A DNA stretch of 64,000 nucleotides from Caloramator sp. E03 (GTDB lineage: Bacteria; Bacillota; Clostridia; Clostridiales; Caloramatoraceae), in contig NZ_CP040093.1 in NCBI RefSeq assembly GCF_006016075.1, positions 1,427,069 to 1,491,068 on the forward strand, in the 5' to 3' direction. Below are positions 1 to 8,665 of this stretch, piece after piece; the stretch's first letter is position 1, and each line of letters opens with the position of its first letter. The notes under the pieces were generated by a model, which was not told the DNA's origin, did no database searches, and worked only from the letters and a program-made list of their open reading frames with translations. A program made the position numbers and the translations under genes.

Positions 1-841
1 TTTTCCATCTTCCATCTTTTTCTATTTTAATAGAGAAGTTAGAAGTTATTCCCAAATTCTTAACTTCAAGAGAAAATACTCCAAAGGGTGATACAATCAA
101 ATTATCATTTTCTATTGAAATTCCATCAACTTCAAATCTAACATTAGAATAATTATGTAAAATATCATTATAAATAGCCAATTGTCTATTTACTGCTTCT
201 TCTCCTTCTATACCAACTTTTATAGAAAAATAATCATTTTTAAATACTTCAGACATATTTCTTAAATAGTTATTATAATTATGTAATATATTATTTATAT
301 TCATAATTTTGCTATGTATATTTAAATCTTCCAATACATCAATATTGATTTTATGTTTAATTTCATTATTAATCCTAAAAATATTGTTAATAAGTTCTAA
401 ATGAGGTTGCAGAATAATATTCATATTTTTAAATTCAGCATCTTCATTTATTTGTTTAATAGATAATATAAGGTTATTTAAATATTCCATCCTTTCGTCA
501 TTATTTAAATATACTTTTTTATCGTTTTCTATAAAATTTATATCGGGTAAAATAGTATTAATGTTGCCTTTAAACTGATAATATCTTTTCTGCTTGTCCA
601 AAATCAAATTTCTTTTTATTTTTTCCTGCTTTTTTTTCTCTTCTATTTTTAAGTAATTAAGTAGTTTTTCTTTTTGATAAGCAGAATATGTTAGACCATA
701 AACTAAAGTAATTATACCTAATATTGTTTTAAATATTAAAAACATTTTAGAAGTAAAAGCTAAATCTAAAAATGCAATAAGTATAAAATAGCATAGTATT
801 ATGTTAATCCACGTTATAACTCTGTTAATTAATACTTGCAT
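1..841 (-). CDS. NERD-domain membrane protein, 3' end beyond the window
   Basis: Open frame with no stop up to the window edge, about 280 residues visible. The ATG at 841 follows GAGGGG with 6 nt spacing. Two hydrophobic segments (about residues 11-31 and 33-52) are followed by a basic, Glu/Lys-rich coiled-coil stretch (55-90) and a helical middle. From about residue 208 the pattern KVGIEGEEAVNRQL, then VSPFGVFSLEVKN, matches the NERD (nuclease-related) domain, with the Glu-x-Lys of the restriction-like core. NERD proteins are presumed nucleases or DNA-processing factors, often membrane anchored; the role here is unknown. It is the last visible member of the minus-strand recR side. The fold call is fairly sure, the function is not. 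Confidence 0.7.
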   Translation of the reverse strand, partial: MQVLINRVITWINIILCYFILIAFLDLAFTSKMFLIFKTILGIITLVYGLTYSAYQKEKLLNYLKIEEKKKQEKIKRNLILDKQKRYYQFKGNINTILPDINFIENDKKVYLNNDERMEYLNNLILSIKQINEDAEFKNMNIILQPHLELINNIFRINNEIKHKINIDVLEDLNIHSKIMNINNILHNYNNYLRNMSEVFKNDYFSIKVGIEGEEAVNRQLAIYNDILHNYSNVRFEVDGISIENDNLIVSPFGVFSLEVKNLGITSNFSIKIEKDGRWK

Positions 842-915
842 ATTTTTCCCCTCTTTTATATGTTCTAAGAACTTTTCATTGTTAAATATATTGCTATTTT
901 TAAATATAAAAGACA

Positions 916-931
916 GGGTCATTGCTGACCC
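916..931 (-). terminator. possible weak terminator hairpin
   Basis: GGGTCA/TGACCC stem with a 4-nt loop, followed on the minus strand by the loosely T-rich TGTCTTTTATATTT. It lies just past the 71-aa gene and before the NERD gene. Confidence 0.4.
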
Positions 932-956
932 ATCTAAAAAATTATATTCTTATCTT

Positions 957-1172
957 TTAAAAAACATATTTTTCATCAAGCTTTGTTATAACTTTAAAAA
1001 TATTCTTTTTCTTTTCAACTAAATAATATTTTTTTCTGCCCTCTTCATTTACGCATATAAAAAGCTCATCATTTTCATTTAAATTTTCTTTATTATCCTC
1101 TATTGTTGAAATAATAATTTTCCTTACTTCATTGTCAATTTCAATTTTATCTTCAACTTGTAAATCTATCAT
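957..1172 (-). CDS. small acidic protein of unknown function
   Basis: 71 residues, rich in Glu, Lys and Ile, no membrane segment and no recognised motif. The ATG is preceded by a good GGAGG at 8 nt, so translation is likely. It sits 50 bp downstream of recR on the same strand, where Bacillus has yaaL and bofA; it resembles neither. It is probably in the dnaX-recR transcription unit. Confidence 0.6.
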   Translation of the reverse strand: MIDLQVEDKIEIDNEVRKIIISTIEDNKENLNENDELFICVNEEGRKKYYLVEKKKNIFKVITKLDEKYVF

Positions 1173-1222
1173 TATTATCCTCCAGCTTTACTTAGCTATA
1201 CAATTAATTTTATAAAAGCTTT

Positions 1223-1819
1223 TTATATCTCCCTTCTTCCCTCAAGTGCCTTACTCAAAGTTACTTCATCAGCATACTCAAGGTCTGCTCCAACAGGAAT
1301 CCCGTGAGCAATTCGGGTAACTTTTACTCCAAGGGGTTTTAGGAGCCTTGCAATATACATTGCTGTAGCCTCCCCTTCAACATTGGGATTAGTTGCTATT
1401 ATAACTTCCTTTATATCCGGGTTAATCCTGCTTAAAAGTTCCTTTATTCTTATGTCATCAGGTCCTACCCCTCCAAGGGGTGATATAACACCATGAAGGA
1501 CATGATAAAGCCCCTTATATTCCTTAGTTTTTTCCATTACAACTACATCCTTAGGCTCTTCAACAACACATATTGTGTTGCAATCCCTCGATGTATTTCT
1601 ACAAATAATACAAGGGTCATCATCTGTTAAGTTACCACAAACAGAGCAATATTTTATATTTTTTTTAGCATCTAAAATTGCATTTGAAAGTTTTTCAGCC
1701 TCAGAAATATCCATATTAAGTATATAAAAAGTAAGCCTTTGTGCTGTTTTAGGGCCTACTCCTGGAAGCTTTGAAAGCTCTTCTATAAGGCGGCTTATAG
1801 CTTGTGGATAAAAATTCAA
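1223..1819 (-). CDS. recR: recombination mediator protein RecR
   Basis: Recombinational repair protein that works with RecF/RecO to load RecA on gapped DNA. From the N-terminus: helix-hairpin-helix with [12 protein letters not shown], a four-Cys zinc finger (CSVCG...CIIC), the Toprim domain (VVEEPKD, then [12 protein letters not shown]) and the C-terminal [12 protein letters not shown] start it at the TTG at 1819: AAGGAG lies 8 nt before it and the product is then 198 aa, the usual family length. The upstream in-frame GTG overlaps the SD itself. It lies 12 bp after ybaB in the conserved dnaX-yaaK-recR operon. Confidence 0.96.
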   Translation of the reverse strand: MNFYPQAISRLIEELSKLPGVGPKTAQRLTFYILNMDISEAEKLSNAILDAKKNIKYCSVCGNLTDDDPCIICRNTSRDCNTICVVEEPKDVVVMEKTKEYKGLYHVLHGVISPLGGVGPDDIRIKELLSRINPDIKEVIIATNPNVEGEATAMYIARLLKPLGVKVTRIAHGIPVGADLEYADEVTLSKALEGRREI

Positions 1820-1831
1820 ATATATCACTCC

Positions 1832-2167
1832 TTAAAAGAGGCCCGGTATATTCAACCCTCCAGTAATTTTGCCCATTTCTGTTGCCATCATCTCTTCAGC
1901 TTTGTTTAAAGCTTCATTAACTGCTGCAAGCACAAGATCCTGTAACATTTCAACATCATCTGGATCAACAACTTCTTGTTTAATCTTTATATCAACTATC
2001 TGCTTCTTTCCATTAGCAACTGCAACAACTGCACCGCCTCCTGATGATGCCTCAACTGTCTTTTGCTCAAGCTCAACTCTCATATCTTCAAGCTGTTTTT
2101 GAAGCTTTTGAGCTTGTTTAATAAGATTATTCATATTTCCTCCCATTTGAGGTATTCCACCTCTCAT
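1832..2167 (-). CDS. YbaB/EbfC nucleoid-associated protein
   Basis: 111 residues. The Gly/Met-rich N-terminus, [19 protein letters not shown] helix, [22 protein letters not shown] strand region and C-terminal [13 protein letters not shown] are typical of the YbaB/YaaK family of small dimeric DNA-binding proteins. The ATG has AAGGAGG 7 nt upstream. Its place between dnaX and recR is the usual one. Confidence 0.95.
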   Translation of the reverse strand: MRGGIPQMGGNMNNLIKQAQKLQKQLEDMRVELEQKTVEASSGGGAVVAVANGKKQIVDIKIKQEVVDPDDVEMLQDLVLAAVNEALNKAEEMMATEMGKITGGLNIPGLF

Positions 2168-2237
2168 AATATGACCTCCTTAATCTTTATACCTTATTAT
2201 ATGCACTTTCTTTCTTATTGTAACATTACAAGCTACA

Positions 2238-3851
2238 CTATTCAATTACTTCAATAATATCATCTCCAAGTATATTCTTTGCAAGTTCTATACTTTTATC
2301 TATATCGCTTTTATCTTGTTCTAAAACTTTTAAAGCAATTTTAACAGGTTTATTCAACACCTTTGAATAGTACTCTTCAAGTACCTTTTTATGTTCTGCA
2401 GAACTTTCAATATTTTTCTTACTAAAAGCAAATTTCTCTTCAAACCCTATTACTATTATATTATCATTGACATCTATTACATCCCCTGGTGCAAGATAGG
2501 CATATAAAACCATCTTCCTGTTTCCTTTTAAAAGATTTAAAACATCTTGAAATGCTGCTCTTGCCTCATCTAAATTGAGCGTACCTTCACTTTTTACTTT
2601 TGGCTTTGCCTTCTCTTCAATATCAGACTTTTTCTCTTTATCCTTTTTAATTTTTTTATTATCCTCTTGCCTTTCTTCTTCAGTTTTTATTATTACAGAT
2701 TTTGATTTTAATTTTTCCTCAAGAGAATTTAGCCTGCTAAGCATTACTTCAATAGAAGTATCAAATTCAACTTTGCAATATTTAATTACTGCCATCTCCA
2801 AAAAAATCCTCGGCTGGGAAGTATATTTAGCGTTATTTTCTGCATCAGACATTATATTTATTGCCCTTAATATATCCTCACTTTTAAATTTTCTTGCCTG
2901 TTCCTTAATCAAATCTATTGTATCTTCGCCAGCATCTATAAGTTCCTCTGGCCTTTTGCTTACCTTAACCATAAGAAGGTTCCTAAAATGATGTGTTAAA
3001 TCTCTAATAAATAGAGTTACATCTTTTCCACTTAAAAGCACGTTATCGATTATCTTTATAGACTCTTCAACATTCCTATCCTGCATAGCATCTACAAGAG
3101 AAAATATAAATTCATTAGATGTTAATCCAAGCATTGATATGATATCATCATATTCTATCTTACCCTTTGACATTGCCATTGCCTGGTCAAGAATTGAAAG
3201 GGCATCCCTCATAGCCCCATCTGATACCCTTGCTATAGTTTTAAGAGTTCTATCTTCAGCAAAAACCCCATTTTCATCGACTATTTTTCTTAGCCTTTTT
3301 AGCATGTCCTCAGTCTTAATTCTTTTAAAATCAAATCTTTGGCATCTTGAAAGAATAGTCGTTGGAACCTTTTGTGGATCAGTTGTTGCAAGGATAAATA
3401 TAACATAAGAAGGGGGTTCCTCAAGGGTTTTAAGCAGTGTATTAAATGCCTCCATTGTAAGCATGTGGACTTCATCGATTATATATACCTTATATTTTGC
3501 CCTATGAGGGGGATACTGAACAGTATCAATCAAATCCCTTGCATTTTCAACCTTTCTATTTGAAGCAGCATCTATTTCAACTACATCAATTAAAGTGCCT
3601 CCATTAATCTCTCTGCATATTTCACATTCATTACATGGGTTCCCATTTTTAGGATTTAAACAATTAACAGCCTTAGACAGTATTTTAGCAGTAGATGTTT
3701 TACCAGTACCGTGAGTGCCACAAAAAAGATAGGCATGGGGAATTTTCCCTGATATAACCTGGTTTTTTATTGTTTTTATTATATTTTCCTGTCCTATAAC
3801 GTCCTCAAAAACTTTAGGCCTTAGCTCTCTATAAAGTGCCATATAGGGCAT
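2238..3851 (-). CDS. dnaX: DNA polymerase III subunit gamma/tau
   Basis: Clamp-loader ATPase of the replicative polymerase. Walker A GTHGTGKT (residues 45-52), the zinc module C64 and C73/C76/C79, Walker B IIDEVH (124-129) and the SRC motif near 168-170 are all present, followed by the collar and a Lys/Glu-rich linker to a tau-like C-terminus. 537 aa, close to Bacillus DnaX. The ATG has AGAGGTGAT upstream. The linker holds a 7-A run on the coding strand (2651-2657) that could allow slippage. It lies directly downstream of the SRP RNA. Confidence 0.97.
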   Translation of the reverse strand: MPYMALYRELRPKVFEDVIGQENIIKTIKNQVISGKIPHAYLFCGTHGTGKTSTAKILSKAVNCLNPKNGNPCNECEICREINGGTLIDVVEIDAASNRKVENARDLIDTVQYPPHRAKYKVYIIDEVHMLTMEAFNTLLKTLEEPPSYVIFILATTDPQKVPTTILSRCQRFDFKRIKTEDMLKRLRKIVDENGVFAEDRTLKTIARVSDGAMRDALSILDQAMAMSKGKIEYDDIISMLGLTSNEFIFSLVDAMQDRNVEESIKIIDNVLLSGKDVTLFIRDLTHHFRNLLMVKVSKRPEELIDAGEDTIDLIKEQARKFKSEDILRAINIMSDAENNAKYTSQPRIFLEMAVIKYCKVEFDTSIEVMLSRLNSLEEKLKSKSVIIKTEEERQEDNKKIKKDKEKKSDIEEKAKPKVKSEGTLNLDEARAAFQDVLNLLKGNRKMVLYAYLAPGDVIDVNDNIIVIGFEEKFAFSKKNIESSAEHKKVLEEYYSKVLNKPVKIALKVLEQDKSDIDKSIELAKNILGDDIIEVIE

Positions 3852-3930
3852 ATTATCACCTCTTTTTTAGTAAGGCAATTATTTCTTTATATACATTATA
3901 ATTATTATATCATTTTAACTCAAGGACAAT

Positions 3931-3953
3931 AAAAAAAGGCCTGTTACCAGACC
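3931..3953 (-). terminator. intrinsic terminator of the SRP RNA
   Basis: GGTCTG/CAGGCC stem with a GTAA loop followed on the minus strand by seven T and ATT. It ends the SRP RNA; some read-through into dnaX is possible. Confidence 0.85.
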
Positions 3954-3966
3954 ATATCTTTATATT

Positions 3967-4242
3967 TTAAGACCGTGCACCCTGCTTTGATATTGCTCAT
4001 CCGAGCGTTACCCGGGCAGTTAACTCCGACCAGGCACACCCGCGGCACACGAAAGGGTTCACTTACCGCTGCTTCCTCCCGGACCTGACGGGGTTCATGA
4101 ATTTCCGTTGCGCGGGACCCAATCCTCAACGCCACTTTTCCGGGGCAGACCCCACATAAGCAAACCTGGGCAGGGAATTCAATCCTGCTATAGCGGGTTG
4201 CAGGCTACAGGGCACCGCTACCTCCCCATCTAGCACGGCCAA
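3967..4242 (-). ncRNA. ffs: signal recognition particle RNA, large (6S/scRNA) type
   Basis: About 275 nt. The ends GGCCGTGC and GCACGGTC pair. The 5' part has the Alu-type GGGGAGGTAGCGGTGCCCTG, and the domain IV tip CAGGTCCGGGAGGAAGCAGC is the Ffh-binding hairpin. A large Alu-containing SRP RNA next to dnaX is the Bacillus/Clostridium arrangement. The exact ends are estimated from the terminal helix. Confidence 0.95.
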
Positions 4243-4269
4243 ATCTTAACTATATAATAATAATAAAAA

Positions 4270-4363
4270 TGGCGGAGAGAGAGGGATTCGAACCCTCGGT
4301 ACCCTTTTTATGAGTACACACGATTTCCAGTCGTGCGCCTTAGACCAGCTCAGCCATCTCTCC
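4270..4363 (-). tRNA. tRNA-Ser(GGA)
   Basis: 94 nt with a long variable arm, anticodon GGA at 4326-4328, T-loop TTCGAAT, and CCA encoded at 4270-4272. It is 27 bp upstream of the SRP RNA and probably transcribed with it. Confidence 0.97.
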
Positions 4364-4405
4364 ACACTGCTCTATTAGATCAAATTATGTGTCTTGACTT
4401 ATATT

Positions 4406-4434
4406 ATTATAAAGAAATTATAAGGGTATGTCAA
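4406..4434 (-). promoter_or_regulatory. sigma-A promoter for tRNA-Ser(GGA) and SRP RNA
   Basis: TTGACA (4429-4434), 17-nt spacer, TATAAT (4406-4411) on the minus strand, both hexamers perfect. The start would be about 35 nt before the tRNA. Confidence 0.85.
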
Positions 4435-4486
4435 CAATATATTTTATGCTGTGTATGCTGTAATCTACCAGTAAAGCTAATACTGT

Positions 4487-4516
4487 TTAAGGCTTCAGAT
4501 TCTCCTGAAGCCTTAA
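4487..4516 (-). terminator. hairpin after cotJC
   Basis: Perfect 12-bp stem TTAAGGCTTCAG/CTGAAGCCTTAA with a 6-nt loop, immediately downstream of the cotJ operon. No strong T-run follows on either strand, so efficiency is uncertain. Confidence 0.6.
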
Positions 4517-4526
4517 ATTATCAATT

Positions 4527-5126
4527 TTAACTATTTTCTTTTTTTATTGACATATCAAATACATTTTTACTATCAATATATTCATACAAATTAACCAATG
4601 CTTCCCCAAAGCGCTGGTAATGAACAACTTCTCTTTGCCAAAGGAACTTTAAAACTTTTTTTATATCCTCCTCATCAGTTAAAGCTATAAGGTGTTCATA
4701 GGTTGCCCTTGCTTTTTGCTCTGCAGCCATATCTTCATGAATATCAGTAATGGGATCTCCAAGGGTTGCAATATATGCAGCAGTCCATGGAATGCCATTT
4801 ACATCTGTTGGGAAAGGAGCATTATCATGTTGAACATATTGAGCTCCAAGACCTGCTTCTTTTAACTCTTCAGGAGTAGCGTTATGCATTATCTGATAAA
4901 CCATAGTTGCTATTATTTCAAGATGTGCAAGCTCTTCTGTCCCAATATCATTTAAAAGTGCCTTTGTCATTCCTGTTGGCATTGTATAACGTTGATTTAA
5001 ATACCTTATTGCAGCACCAAGTTCCCCATCAGGTCCTCCATATTGGGTAATTAAAAACTTTGCCATTTTAAGATCTTTGCTTTTTATATGAACTGGATAT
5101 TCCAGCTTCTTTTCATAAATCCACAT
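4527..5126 (-). CDS. cotJC: spore coat protein CotJC (manganese catalase family)
   Basis: 199 residues from the ATG at 5126, chosen because AGGGGG lies 7 nt upstream and CotJC proteins begin MWIYEKK; an upstream in-frame ATG lacks support. The four-helix ferritin-like core carries Glu/His positions of Mn-catalases (GTEELAHLEIIATM, AAEQKARATYEHL, REVVHYQRFGEAL). It is part of the inner spore coat in Bacillus. It ends the cotJA-cotJB-cotJC operon; the gap to cotJB is 11 bp. Confidence 0.93.
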   Translation of the reverse strand: MWIYEKKLEYPVHIKSKDLKMAKFLITQYGGPDGELGAAIRYLNQRYTMPTGMTKALLNDIGTEELAHLEIIATMVYQIMHNATPEELKEAGLGAQYVQHDNAPFPTDVNGIPWTAAYIATLGDPITDIHEDMAAEQKARATYEHLIALTDEEDIKKVLKFLWQREVVHYQRFGEALVNLYEYIDSKNVFDMSIKKENS

Positions 5127-5137
5127 ATATATACCCC

Positions 5138-5413
5138 CTATTCCCCTATTTCCCATGGCCACGGCTCATTAACCCATTCCCATGGATACTGGCTCTGGCT
5201 AAACCCAAAATTAGTAAGCATACCGTACTGTTTTTCATACCTTTCTTTTAATTCCATAAGTTCCTTAGTAAATTTGTTATAATCCATTATAGCCTGTTGA
5301 TTCATAGGATGATTGTCAAGATAAAGATTTAATTCAACAACTGCAAATTCAAGTTCTTTGATTTTTTTCATCATCTCTGCACGGGACATGTTTCCATAAT
5401 ACATATTTTCCAT
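5138..5413 (-). CDS. cotJB: spore coat protein CotJB
   Basis: 91 residues. The helical N-terminal half (KKIKELEFAVVELNLYLDNH), the MDYNKFTKELMELKERYE helix and the C-terminal W-rich PWEWVNEPWPWE match the CotJB family. It sits in the middle of the cotJ operon with short intergenic gaps. Confidence 0.92.
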   Translation of the reverse strand: MENMYYGNMSRAEMMKKIKELEFAVVELNLYLDNHPMNQQAIMDYNKFTKELMELKERYEKQYGMLTNFGFSQSQYPWEWVNEPWPWEIGE

Positions 5414-5424
5414 ACAATTCCCTC

Positions 5425-5628
5425 CTATTCCAAAGATTTTATAGGATAAGGAATATAAAGATTTGGAAACAGTGTTCCCTTTAAAAGGGCCTCATCAAGA
5501 GGGAACATTTTTATATAAGGTTGATCAGGAATAAATGCTCTTGATATTGTAATTTTTATACCACCTGGTATTGGGATTTGCTTTTGCATATACATTGGAT
5601 TCATGCATGGGAAATAGAATTGATTCAC
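5425..5628 (-). CDS. cotJA: spore coat associated protein CotJA
   Basis: Short protein with the CotJA signature: RAFIPDQPYIKMFPLDEALL followed by KGTLFPNLYIPYP. I place the start at the GTG at 5628, 8 nt after AGGAG; the in-frame GTG at 5637 overlaps that SD and is unlikely to be used. It is the first gene of the cotJ operon, which is mother-cell expressed in Bacillus. Confidence 0.88.
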   Translation of the reverse strand: MNQFYFPCMNPMYMQKQIPIPGGIKITISRAFIPDQPYIKMFPLDEALLKGTLFPNLYIPYPIKSLE

Positions 5629-5755
5629 ACCTTTCACTCCTAAAATTATAATACACTAATATAATATTCATGCATAAAAATAAAGGTTACATAATATAAT
5701 AACCTTTTAAATTCTTCTTATGGTTAATTACTTTTTTTAAATATTATGTTCAAAA

Positions 5756-5812
5756 AAGAAAAATGCTCTTATGATTTAATTTAACTTAGTTTTTAAATCA
5801 TAAGAGCATTTT
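5756..5812 (-). terminator. strong terminator after tRNA-Ser(CGA)
   Basis: Long inverted repeat (about 19 bp arms around AATGCTCTTATGATTTAA) with a 13-nt loop. On the minus strand it is followed by TTTTTCTTTTTT. Confidence 0.85.
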
Positions 5813-5849
5813 CTTATAACGCCTTTAGCTAAATCAAAGCTTTACTCGT

Positions 5850-5940
5850 TGGCGGAGAGAGTGGGATTTGAACCCACGGTGCGCTTTTAACGCACACACG
5901 ATTTCGAGTCGTGCACGATAGACCACTCCGACATCTCTCC
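5850..5940 (-). tRNA. tRNA-Ser(CGA)
   Basis: 91 nt, long variable arm, anticodon CGA in the loop CTCGAAA, T-loop TTCAAAT, CCA encoded at 5850-5852. Confidence 0.97.
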
Positions 5941-5958
5941 ATATAAATGCACTTTAAT

Positions 5959-5987
5959 ATTATACTAAAATACCCTTTATAAATCAA
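5959..5987 (-). promoter_or_regulatory. sigma-A promoter for tRNA-Ser(CGA)
   Basis: TTGATT (5982-5987), 17-nt spacer, TATAAT (5959-5964) on the minus strand, about 19 nt before the tRNA. Confidence 0.75.
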
Positions 5988-6033
5988 TAAACATAATCTA
6001 CTATATCTAAAGAATAATCTAAATTTTACATAA

Positions 6034-6504
<471 letters not shown>

Positions 6505-6510
6505 TTATAT

Positions 6511-6539
6511 AAAAAAAGTACATAGCATCTGCTACATAC
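6511..6539 (-). terminator. terminator of the coiled-coil gene
   Basis: GTATGTAG/CTATGTAC stem with a 6-nt loop, followed on the minus strand by seven T. Confidence 0.8.
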
Positions 6540-6575
6540 CATAGTCATGGATGATAGTTCCATACTTATAATTAT

Positions 6576-6983
6576 CTATTTTGCTAATTTTAAATACTCA
6601 ACATCATAGGTGTTTTTCATAGTTACCTTTTCAACTTTATCCATCTTTTCATTTAAATTTTTTATATCCTCTGATAAGCTCTTTATAGATAAAGTCAATA
6701 TTTCCTTTGTTTCTCTCTGCTCTTTAATAACTTCCTCTAATTTTCTTTCTGTTTCCTCTTTATTGCTACTATAACCTTCAAATAGTACAGAAATTTTAGG
6801 CTTAATATCGTTTTCAATTGTAAAATTAACCTTTTTTACTTCTTTTTCCAACCCGTCAAATCTTTTTTCTAAGCCGTCAATTCTTTTTTCTAAGCCGTCA
6901 ATTCTTCCATTTACATCTTTAAAACCTTGCTGCATTTCAACATACATTTTCTCCATCAATTCAAATAACTTTCCATTGTCCAT
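6576..6983 (-). CDS. coiled-coil protein with heptad repeats
   Basis: 135 residues, no membrane segment. Residues about 27-47 hold three copies of a seven-residue unit (RIDGLEK), encoded by a 21-bp DNA repeat near 6850-6905; the rest is also predicted coiled coil. The C-terminus (VEKVTMKNTYDVEYLK) resembles that of the 82-aa protein at 19035-19283 (IEYVTSKNWNEITKLK), which lies just inside the other end of the integrated element. Function unknown. Confidence 0.75.
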   Translation of the reverse strand: MDNGKLFELMEKMYVEMQQGFKDVNGRIDGLEKRIDGLEKRFDGLEKEVKKVNFTIENDIKPKISVLFEGYSSNKEETERKLEEVIKEQRETKEILTLSIKSLSEDIKNLNEKMDKVEKVTMKNTYDVEYLKLAK

Positions 6984-7135
6984 ATTTTCACCTCCACTAA
7001 TATTAATTATAATACCTAAAACTTTTTTTGACTATAACAATTTAATAGAACTATTTTATATTTCCTGATAGAATTTTTGTTTGTATTTTATTTAAACAGC
7101 TTTTCATGATTTAATTTTGTTTTTTATTTTAAGAA

Positions 7136-7175
7136 AAATTAAAAGCCCTTGAAATTTAGTACCTTCAAGGACTTT
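7136..7175 (-). terminator. former terminator of tRNA-Arg, now separated from the gene
   Basis: CCTTGAA/TTCAAGG stem with AAAG/CTTT extension and a 10-nt loop, followed on the minus strand by TTTTAATTTTT. It directly follows the displaced tRNA 3' half, so it ended the tRNA before the element inserted. Confidence 0.75.
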
Positions 7176-7177
7176 CG

Positions 7178-7228
7178 TGGTGCACCTGAGAGGATTCGAA
7201 CCTCCGGCACACGGTTTAGGAAACCGTT
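7178..7228 (-). pseudogene. displaced 3' half of tRNA-Arg(CCU), left attachment site
   Basis: Minus strand: anticodon-arm remainder, T-arm GGAGG-TTCGAAT-CCTCT, acceptor CAGGTGC and CCA. No D-arm or 5' acceptor lies beyond 7228. Positions 7208-7228 are identical over 21 bp to 19966-19986 inside the intact tRNA; outside that core the T-stems differ at two compensated base pairs. This is the host 3' half cut off by integration. Confidence 0.85.
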
Positions 7229-7335
7229 TAATGCTATTTTTAGGACAAGCTCTATACTTTAAAAGCCTTGATATATCTACATTTGTTTGTTTTGATAATT
7301 TATGCCATTACCTCAAAAATCGTTTATTTTTTTGT

Positions 7336-7426
7336 GGGTTGCAGTACGGTTGCAGTACAAAAACATCCTCCGTATACATTGATTTTACTAAGTTTTAAGG
7401 CATAATAAAATTTTAATTGCAGTACA
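7336..7426 (+). repeat. left arm-type integrase sites (inferred)
   Basis: A tandem 11-bp repeat containing TTGCAGTAC twice (7339-7347, 7350-7358), with a third copy near 7418. The same 23-bp double repeat occurs at 19865-19887 near the right end, on the same strand. Paired repeats near both att cores are typical of the sites bound by the N-terminal domain of Tn916/phage-type integrases. Confidence 0.6.
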
Positions 7427-8066
7427 AAATAAAGGATGTAAATTAAGCTTACAGCCTTTTTAATATTAGGCTGGCAGGTAACTCTTCAATTAACTTTTGG
7501 TCGCCCAAATTTTGGAGGAGTAAATTGTATCTTTGAATAAGGTTATACTACAAAATTTATAGTCCAACTTAATTTTAAGGTGGTTATTAATTTTAAATGC
7601 TGTTAAGTAAAATCTTACAAAGGGTATTTCCAAAATGGAATATCCTTGCGAAACCATCACTAAACAAATTTATTATTTAGTAAAACTAACGCCCCAATTT
7701 TTCGGGTGGTTGTTACTCTTTTTTAAGTAATAGCTATCTATGAAATTTTTTACTTACAACTCCTTATTTTAAATTCCTGAGAACGCAATTTTGCGTTTTC
7801 TAAATTTTACCTTTACGATGTCGGTTAAAGATACATCCTTTTTATTTTGATGTCTATAATACTGGAAATAGTGATATTATAGACGGCAAAAACACTGGAG
7901 AAAGTGCACAAAGAAAAGAAAAGAAAAGTAAAGAAAATAATAATAATAAAATATTATTATCCGTAATAACTCATTAAAGGCAAAAATAATCTCCCCAAAT
8001 TTGGGGAAATATAAATGTTCGCAGCTATCTATTTGTAAACTTGTAAACCATTTTAAAAATTTTATG
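7359..8066. other. gene-poor stretch of the element with hairpins and a decayed reading frame
   Basis: No convincing gene. Hairpins include AACGCAATTTTGCGTT (7782-7797) and the perfect palindrome TCCCCAAATTTGGGGA (7992-8007). The plus-strand frame 7804-7977 encodes a tail with TGESAQRKEKKSKENNNNK, which resembles the frame at 8666-8881. Lys/Glu/Asn-rich tails of this sort occur in phage replication proteins, so it looks like a remnant. Confidence 0.5.
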
Positions 8067-8300
8067 CTAAGGGGATTTTCGGGATTCGCAAGACCCGCAT
8101 CTCCCCCACCCCTCAGGAAGTACCTTTAAAATAGATTTTACCTTGGCAAGTACGGACAATCTGTCCGTGGTTGAAAATTCCTCAGGAAGTACCTTTAAAA
8201 TAGATTTTACCTTGGTGCAATGCTGCACTAAGGTTTTGCTGTTTTCGCAGCAATGCGATTTAACCTCTTCGCAGCAATGCGAATAAGTTATACCCCCCAC
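8067..8300 (-). CDS. doubtful 77-aa reading frame built from palindromic repeats
   Basis: The frame encodes repeated units (YSHCCEEVKSHCCENSK, and two copies of KVKSILKVLPE) and has no clear SD before its start. Its DNA is two 36-bp direct repeats plus four short hairpins (8152-8168, 8215-8228, 8245-8258, 8268-8283). It may be a relic of a repeat-bearing replication protein or merely open because of the repeats. Function unknown. Confidence 0.25.
   Translation of the reverse strand: MGGITYSHCCEEVKSHCCENSKTLVQHCTKVKSILKVLPEEFSTTDRLSVLAKVKSILKVLPEGWGRCGSCESRKSP
8111..8215. repeat. two 36-bp direct repeats separated by 33 bp
   Basis: Copies at 8111-8146 and 8180-8215, starting CCTCAGGAAGTACC and ending TTTTACCTTGG, appear identical. 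The spacer holds the hairpin ACGGACA-ATC-TGTCCGT. Confidence 0.85.
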
Positions 8301-8665
8301 CTTCTAATTTACAAAGTCCATAACATGCCCTCGAACCTGTCAACAATTTTTTATATATATTTTTAACCTTTCCTATTATCCTGTTATAGTCAAATAAAGA
8401 GAGAATATAATAGTTTCTGCATACATAAATCATTTTGCTCTCTTTACTTTTCTTTACTTTACTTTCCTTTACTTTACTTTGTGAATTAATGTTAACATTA
8501 ACTATCTTATTGGCGGTATTAATGTTAACAATAACAAGGTTTTTGTATGCATTAATTTTTTAACCTCCCGTCAGTAGTGTCGATAGGTTATCTAAACTAA
8601 AAATTATAATATCTAAAATAATTAGTGACAGTGATGTCTATTATTTGATTTTTTACTTAAATTAA
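8301..8665. other. AT-rich non-coding stretch with operator-like palindromes
   Basis: No gene seen. It contains a pyrimidine-rich run of CTTTACTTT units (about 8436-8480), the perfect 16-bp palindrome TTAATGTTAACATTAA (8486-8501) and a second near-copy at 8519-8534, which look like binding sites for an unknown regulator. Confidence 0.5.

Noticed and set aside
3944-4135. 63-aa minus-strand reading frame
   Set aside because: It lies inside the SRP RNA; its codons reflect RNA structure.
7177-7398. 73-aa plus-strand reading frame at the left junction
   Set aside because: It spans the tRNA fragment, att core and arm repeats; a chance open frame. The same applies to 19842-20120 at the right junction.
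8111-8215. Two 36-bp repeats with a 33-bp spacer, CRISPR-like spacing
   Set aside because: Only two copies, the spacer contains a perfect hairpin, the copies fall in a repeat-rich frame, and no cas gene is in the window.
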